Assembly: GCA_000827495.1 (NCBI GenBank)
Contig: KN817647.1
Span: forward strand, 1 to 25,282
Source of the DNA: Hypholoma sublateritium FD-334 SS-4
Lineage: Eukaryota; Basidiomycota; Agaricomycetes; Agaricales; Strophariaceae
Reading direction: 5' to 3'
DNA: 25,282 nucleotides
Positions 22,024 to 25,282 of the stretch are shown here, in pieces; the first letter of the stretch is position 1, and each line of letters begins with the position of its first letter. The notes below the pieces were generated by a model. It saw only the letters and a list, made by a program, of their open reading frames with translations. It searched no databases and was not told the origin of the DNA. The position numbers and the translations under genes were made by a program.

Positions 22024-22884
22024 TAGAATTGTGTTCACGTCGTCAATTGAAGTTTCTACGCAGTAAAAGTACTCATAATATGTACTGTCGATAGGCTTCA
22101 GGCTTCAAAGCTTCAACGTTTCAACATTGATAAATTGCAAGCTCTTGCAAATCCCCGCCTTATTTCAAAAATTTCTCGCCAATAGATACTGCCCTTGCCC
22201 AGGGCCTGAGTCAGGTTACTTATACTGGGTACGCCAAAGGTCATCTCTCGCTTGAGCCATAGCAGAGCACCAAATAACTGCTTCAGCAACATACATCCTG
22301 CAGAATCACCCCTGAATTGATTTCTGTCGTTTCTGGAATTTCCATGTGGCCATTCCGTGGCCCAGTTTTAACTTATTTTAGGCTGCTTCGCCGACCGCAG
22401 TGTGCCAGGCAGAGTGTTCCCGGNTGGCAAATTCCACGATCAACAACCGTGACGCGTGGGCCTACATTTCATTAAAAAGTTCGCGCGCAGAGCGCTGCAA
22501 GCAGGGGAGCTGGAGCCAGCCCNCGCGTGCGTTCCAGGTGCAATGCACGCTGTCTGGCACCGAGGTATACAACATGAAGTTGATCAATGTGAAATTGCTG
22601 TCACCAGGAAAAATGCTGTATTGCTCCTAATCGAAAGAATTGAACAATATCTCATCTTTAGGAATTTAGACACTTACTGCCACTACCTTCAGGCCTCGTC
22701 AGTCCNTCCGTCCGACTCACGCATTGTCGTTACATTCGGCGTAGGGCAGCAGATCATGTTGCACCCTGTCCTCCAAATCTGCCACTCCCCGTCCATCTCG
22801 CACATTGACATTGTCAACCGCGTACTAAACATCCCAACATGCGCTGGCGTTCAAGCTCAAGAGTNGCCGTTCACGGCAGATGTC
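22024..22884. other. Non-coding sequence, partly repeated farther right
   Basis: No intact gene. Part of it recurs: about 22625-22670 matches 24328-24375 (AACAATATCTCAT(C/T)TT block), and 22735-22920 matches 23985-24125 and, more weakly, 24397-24540 (GGGCAGC block, CATCTCGCAC, GTCAACCGCG, then CCGT(T/C)GAG). These appear to be the flanks or introns of the galactonate-dehydratase-like fragments. N bases at several positions reduce reliability. Confidence 0.45.
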
Positions 22885-23253
22885 TCATCCGTTGAGGAAT
22901 GCGTGGCCCTTGCGGACGTCATCATATGAGCGACGTCGACTGTGGAGCTGCCGTTCCCTGGTGCATGGGTGGTCCGTCGTCTCCTGAGGTTGCCTGGGCA
23001 GCAGCGGCTCTACATGCCAGGATATGACTATCAGCACTACGCCTGCTCGTAGACCGGAAGTGCAACGCACCTTCNATAAACAACAGCTGGTGCGGCTGGG
23101 ATAATCGCGCAGACTGCCCTTGTACGGTCGCCCGTGGAAGTTGACGTCGACGTCAAGCCCGAGCACGNGCACGTCATGCAGGCGCTGCATCGCGCTGTCC
23201 AGCATCGCCGGGGAGTTGATCCTCGCCACGTCCCACCGCATCTGTGCACGCAT
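22885..23253 (-). pseudogene. Galactonate-dehydratase-like fragment 1 (enolase superfamily)
   Basis: A 122-codon open frame contains NSPAMLDSAMQRLHDV, LGLDVDVNFHGRPYKGSLRD and, later, a region with HVEPLLPRQ and ETTDHPCTRERQLHSR. This follows the order of galactonate dehydratase: helix with LDS...RL, strand with the metal-ligand motif D-F-H-GR-HKG, then FIEEPLLPGH and GERLYSR. Those enzymes dehydrate D-galactonate to the 2-keto-3-deoxy sugar acid in the cytosol. Here the first Asp of DFHG is Asn, the GER motif is altered (RERQL), and the FIE segment lies in another frame (PHQLLFIEG), so this is a decayed fragment. The match is from memory of the family, not a search. Confidence 0.62.
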
Positions 23254-23439
23254 GTCAGCCAGCAGCAGCAGTCCGCGTCAGCACAGGCCATGCACACACC
23301 GGGATAGCAGCTGGTGATACATCAAGTGACTCAAATCAGTTCAAGAGTCGTCTCATCCGTCGAGGTATGTGTGGNGCTCGCGGACGTCACCATATGGGCG
23401 ACGTTGACTGTGGAGCCGCCGTTCCAACTTCCCCGGCCC

Positions 23440-23665
23440 ATTGGTGGTCCNCCATCTCCTGTGCGTGCCCGGGCAGCCGCGGCTCTACATGCCGGGATAT
23501 GACTATCAGCAGTCCGCCTCGTCGTAGACCGAAAGCGCAACACACCTACAATAAACAGCAGCTGGTGCGGCTGGGATAATCGCGCAGGCTGCACTTGTAC
23601 AGTCGTCCATGGAAGTCGATGTTAACGTAGAGCCCGAGCACGCGCACGTCGCGCAGGGGCAGTAG
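23440..23665 (-). pseudogene. Galactonate-dehydratase-like fragment 2
   Basis: Close nucleotide repeat of fragment 1. The minus strand reads VLGLYVNIDFHGRLYKCSLR and, in a shifted frame, PHQLLFIVG, then SRHVEPRLPGHAQE. The DFHGR core is kept, but the frame breaks before the FIE segment and an N lies inside it. Confidence 0.58.
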
Positions 23666-23681
23666 TGTTTCAACATGATTG

Positions 23682-23909
23682 TCATTGATGAGGGATGACA
23701 ATCAACACTATGCCTACTTGCAGCCGGGAAACACTTGAACATAGTACCTTCGATGAAAAGTGGCTTCCAGTGAGGCTCGAGCGGTTGCGTGGGCTGCCCT
23801 TGTGTATCTGCCCGTGGAAGTCACAACCAACGTCGAGCCCAAGCCCCCGCACATCGCGCAAGCGCNGCACCGCGCCGTCCACCGCTGCGAGCAAGTTGAT
23901 CCACGCCAC
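23682..23909 (-). pseudogene. Galactonate-dehydratase-like fragment 3
   Basis: An open frame of 75 codons reads INLLAAVDGAV, then RLRDVRGLGLDVGCDFHGQI followed by HKGS: the best-preserved metal-site strand of the set. It then runs into divergent sequence and stops. It sits head to tail with fragment 2, on the same strand. Confidence 0.6.
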
Positions 23910-24458
23910 CNCATCTGCGCATGTCCATCGGATAGACCNTTCTTCTTCGCGTTTTGCAGAAGGGCAATGACGTCGTCGTCACGCTCAACGCAGGGCAGCG
24001 AATCATGTTGCGCGTCATCATCGTCAACNGCNCTCTTAATGATTNCTGGCGTTCACACTTCCCCGTCGTCAAGGTCTTACTGTTCCCGTCAGACACGGTC
24101 TCGTCTGTCNTGGCATGCGTGGACTTTGCCACTCGTGGACGTCATCATGGGGGCAATGTCAGGTTTCAAGTTTCAACNGCGGAGCCGCTGTTTCCCAGTG
24201 CGCAGGTGGTCAGTGGATGGTTAAATATCCAGTGTGCGCTGAGTGGAAGGGGAGTATGCGTCAGATCCGCTGTGGGGTGACCGGTCCGTTTATCATCAGC
24301 ATTGGGAGAAATGATGCATTGCCCCTACTAATTGGAAGAAGTAAACAATATCTCATTTTCAGAAATTTGACTCACACGTCNGAGTCGTCATATGCGGCGC
24401 AGGGCAGCAGTTTTCTGTGACCTGTCCATCTCGCACGTCGTCATATTCAACCGCGCCC

Positions 24459-24800
24459 TCAAGGGGCGGTCTCGCTATTCATGTTAGATGTTGCGTCCGT
24501 CGAGCATGTATGGTTCTCGCTGCTCGCGGGCGTAATCATGTGCGCGACGTAACGCCTGGGTGATCCTCCGTCTCCTGTGTGTACCCGGGCAGCAGCGGCT
24601 CTACATTCCAGGATAGAATGATCAGTACTACGCCTGATTGCGGACCGGAAGTGCAATACACCGAGCACCTTCGATAAACAGGGTTCCATGGCTGGAGCAG
24701 TCGTGCTGGCTCCCCGTGTGCGGCTGCCAGTGGAATCCGACGTCTACGTCAAGCCCGAGCATGCACACGTCTCGCAGGCAGTGCACCATCATCTGGAAGG
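24459..24800 (-). pseudogene. Galactonate-dehydratase-like fragment 4
   Basis: The minus strand reads LRDVCMLGLDVDVGFHWQPH and, in the same frame, SSHGTLFIEGARCI, so the two family segments (metal-site strand and FIE strand) are joined without a frameshift here. The histidine remains, but the Asp of DFHG is Gly. A stop follows shortly after, and further similarity (NVEPLLPG-like) is broken up. Confidence 0.55.
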
Positions 24801-24841
24801 AGCTCAGATTTTCATTAGCATTGATTACCAGTGATTATTAG

Positions 24842-25169
24842 ATATAATCTTTTATTAGGGCCCAGTAAGCACGGTTACTTAGATTATACAAATAAGTTTG
24901 GTATCCCATTAATTGNCTGTTAATANGCAGCTAGTGTATAGTAATATAGACCTTATCTTTACNCAAGCTGCGATAATCTGTAGTTCAATTAACATATAAT
25001 TACCCAGGACTACAGTACATAAGTCGTACTTATTACNGGNGTTGTGCTTACAGAATGGGTANGATCACAAATTTGTCACGCGCATAATGGAGCCACAGTT
25101 CACAATGACATTAAAAAGGTGGAATCAATATCGCACATAATCTATAACCACCCAATGATGACCGAGACC
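24842..25169. other. AT-rich intergenic with ambiguous bases
   Basis: No gene seen. It includes a fragment near 25043 (GTTGTGCTTACAGAATGGGTA) resembling 16070. Several N bases. Confidence 0.4.
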
Positions 25170-25271
25170 TCAATCAAAGCCAGAGAAGTCCATGACCGCC
25201 AAAGCGTCACCGGGAATTGTATCCACATTTTTGGGGTTGATGTTGTTACCACTGTAGATGTAGATAAGTTC
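25170..25271 (-). CDS. Last exon of an unrecognised gene, cut by the right edge
   Basis: The minus-strand frame reads LIYIYSGNNINPKNVDTIPG, then DALAVMDFSGFD and a TGA stop at 25170-25172. It has balanced composition and no stop for 33 codons in an AT-rich region, unlike the neighbouring debris. An in-frame stop lies just upstream, where AG dinucleotides offer possible acceptors (about 25272), so this would be a terminal exon. The family is not recognised. Confidence 0.4.
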   Translation of the reverse strand, partial: ELIYIYSGNNINPKNVDTIPGDALAVMDFSGFD

Positions 25272-25282
25272 TCACTATACTA

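Noticed and set aside
22400..22929. Plus-strand open frames across the dehydratase fragments (for example a repeated PVEV-DVKPEH-HV stretch)
   Set aside because: The repetition on the plus strand reflects the same DNA repeats; the minus strand gives the recognisable LGLDV-DFHGR-HKG family pattern.

Overview
The window looks like nuclear DNA of a wood-decay basidiomycete (Agaricomycetes, probably a white-rot polypore-like fungus). The main evidence is a class II (lignin-decay type) haem peroxidase gene with a secretion signal and a Lys-Arg processing site, split by eleven introns of about 50-61 bp. GC-rich coding exons with short GT-AG introns, a hAT-type MITE, a Helitron-like terminus and gene-fragment debris agree with this. 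Several N bases (22.4-25.1 kb) mark low-quality or repeat-collapsed assembly.

Layout, left to right. 0-2.4 kb: the end of an unrecognised minus-strand gene cut by the window edge, then mostly featureless sequence. 2.4-3.3 kb: a broken fragment (copy 1) of a large low-complexity gene family. 3.3-5.1 kb: a purine-rich stretch, a very G-rich stretch with tandem duplication, and a near-perfect long inverted repeat. 5.1-11.3 kb: the one apparently intact family member (copy 2), a minus-strand four-exon gene for a protein of about 1983 residues with hydrophobic segments at both ends and a disordered acidic/Pro/Ser/Ala-rich interior. 11.3-12.0 kb: its upstream region, duplicated near 21 kb. 12.8-14.5 kb: the peroxidase. 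14.6-16.05 kb: AT-richer intergenic DNA. 16.2-20.85 kb: two further damaged family copies (D and copy 3), recombined with each other, copy 3 also carrying a 488-bp hAT MITE. 20.85-21.57 kb: the second copy of the upstream region. 22-24.85 kb: a possible Helitron 3' end followed by at least four broken copies of a galactonate-dehydratase-like (enolase superfamily) gene. 25.17 kb to the end: the last exon of another unrecognised minus-strand gene.

Every gene I can support lies on the minus strand; long plus-strand open frames across 5-10.5 kb are shadows of GC-rich codons. The central result is that several apparently separate long open frames are exons of one gene. Consistent splice sites in independent paralogues join them (exon 1, 52-nt intron, exon 2, 54-60-nt exon 3, last exon), and the neighbouring copies then read as a small decaying tandem family. 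I recognise no known domain in that family and assign it no function. The peroxidase keeps the haem-pocket residues but lacks both Mn-binding glutamates and the surface catalytic tryptophan, which suggests a generic-type peroxidase.
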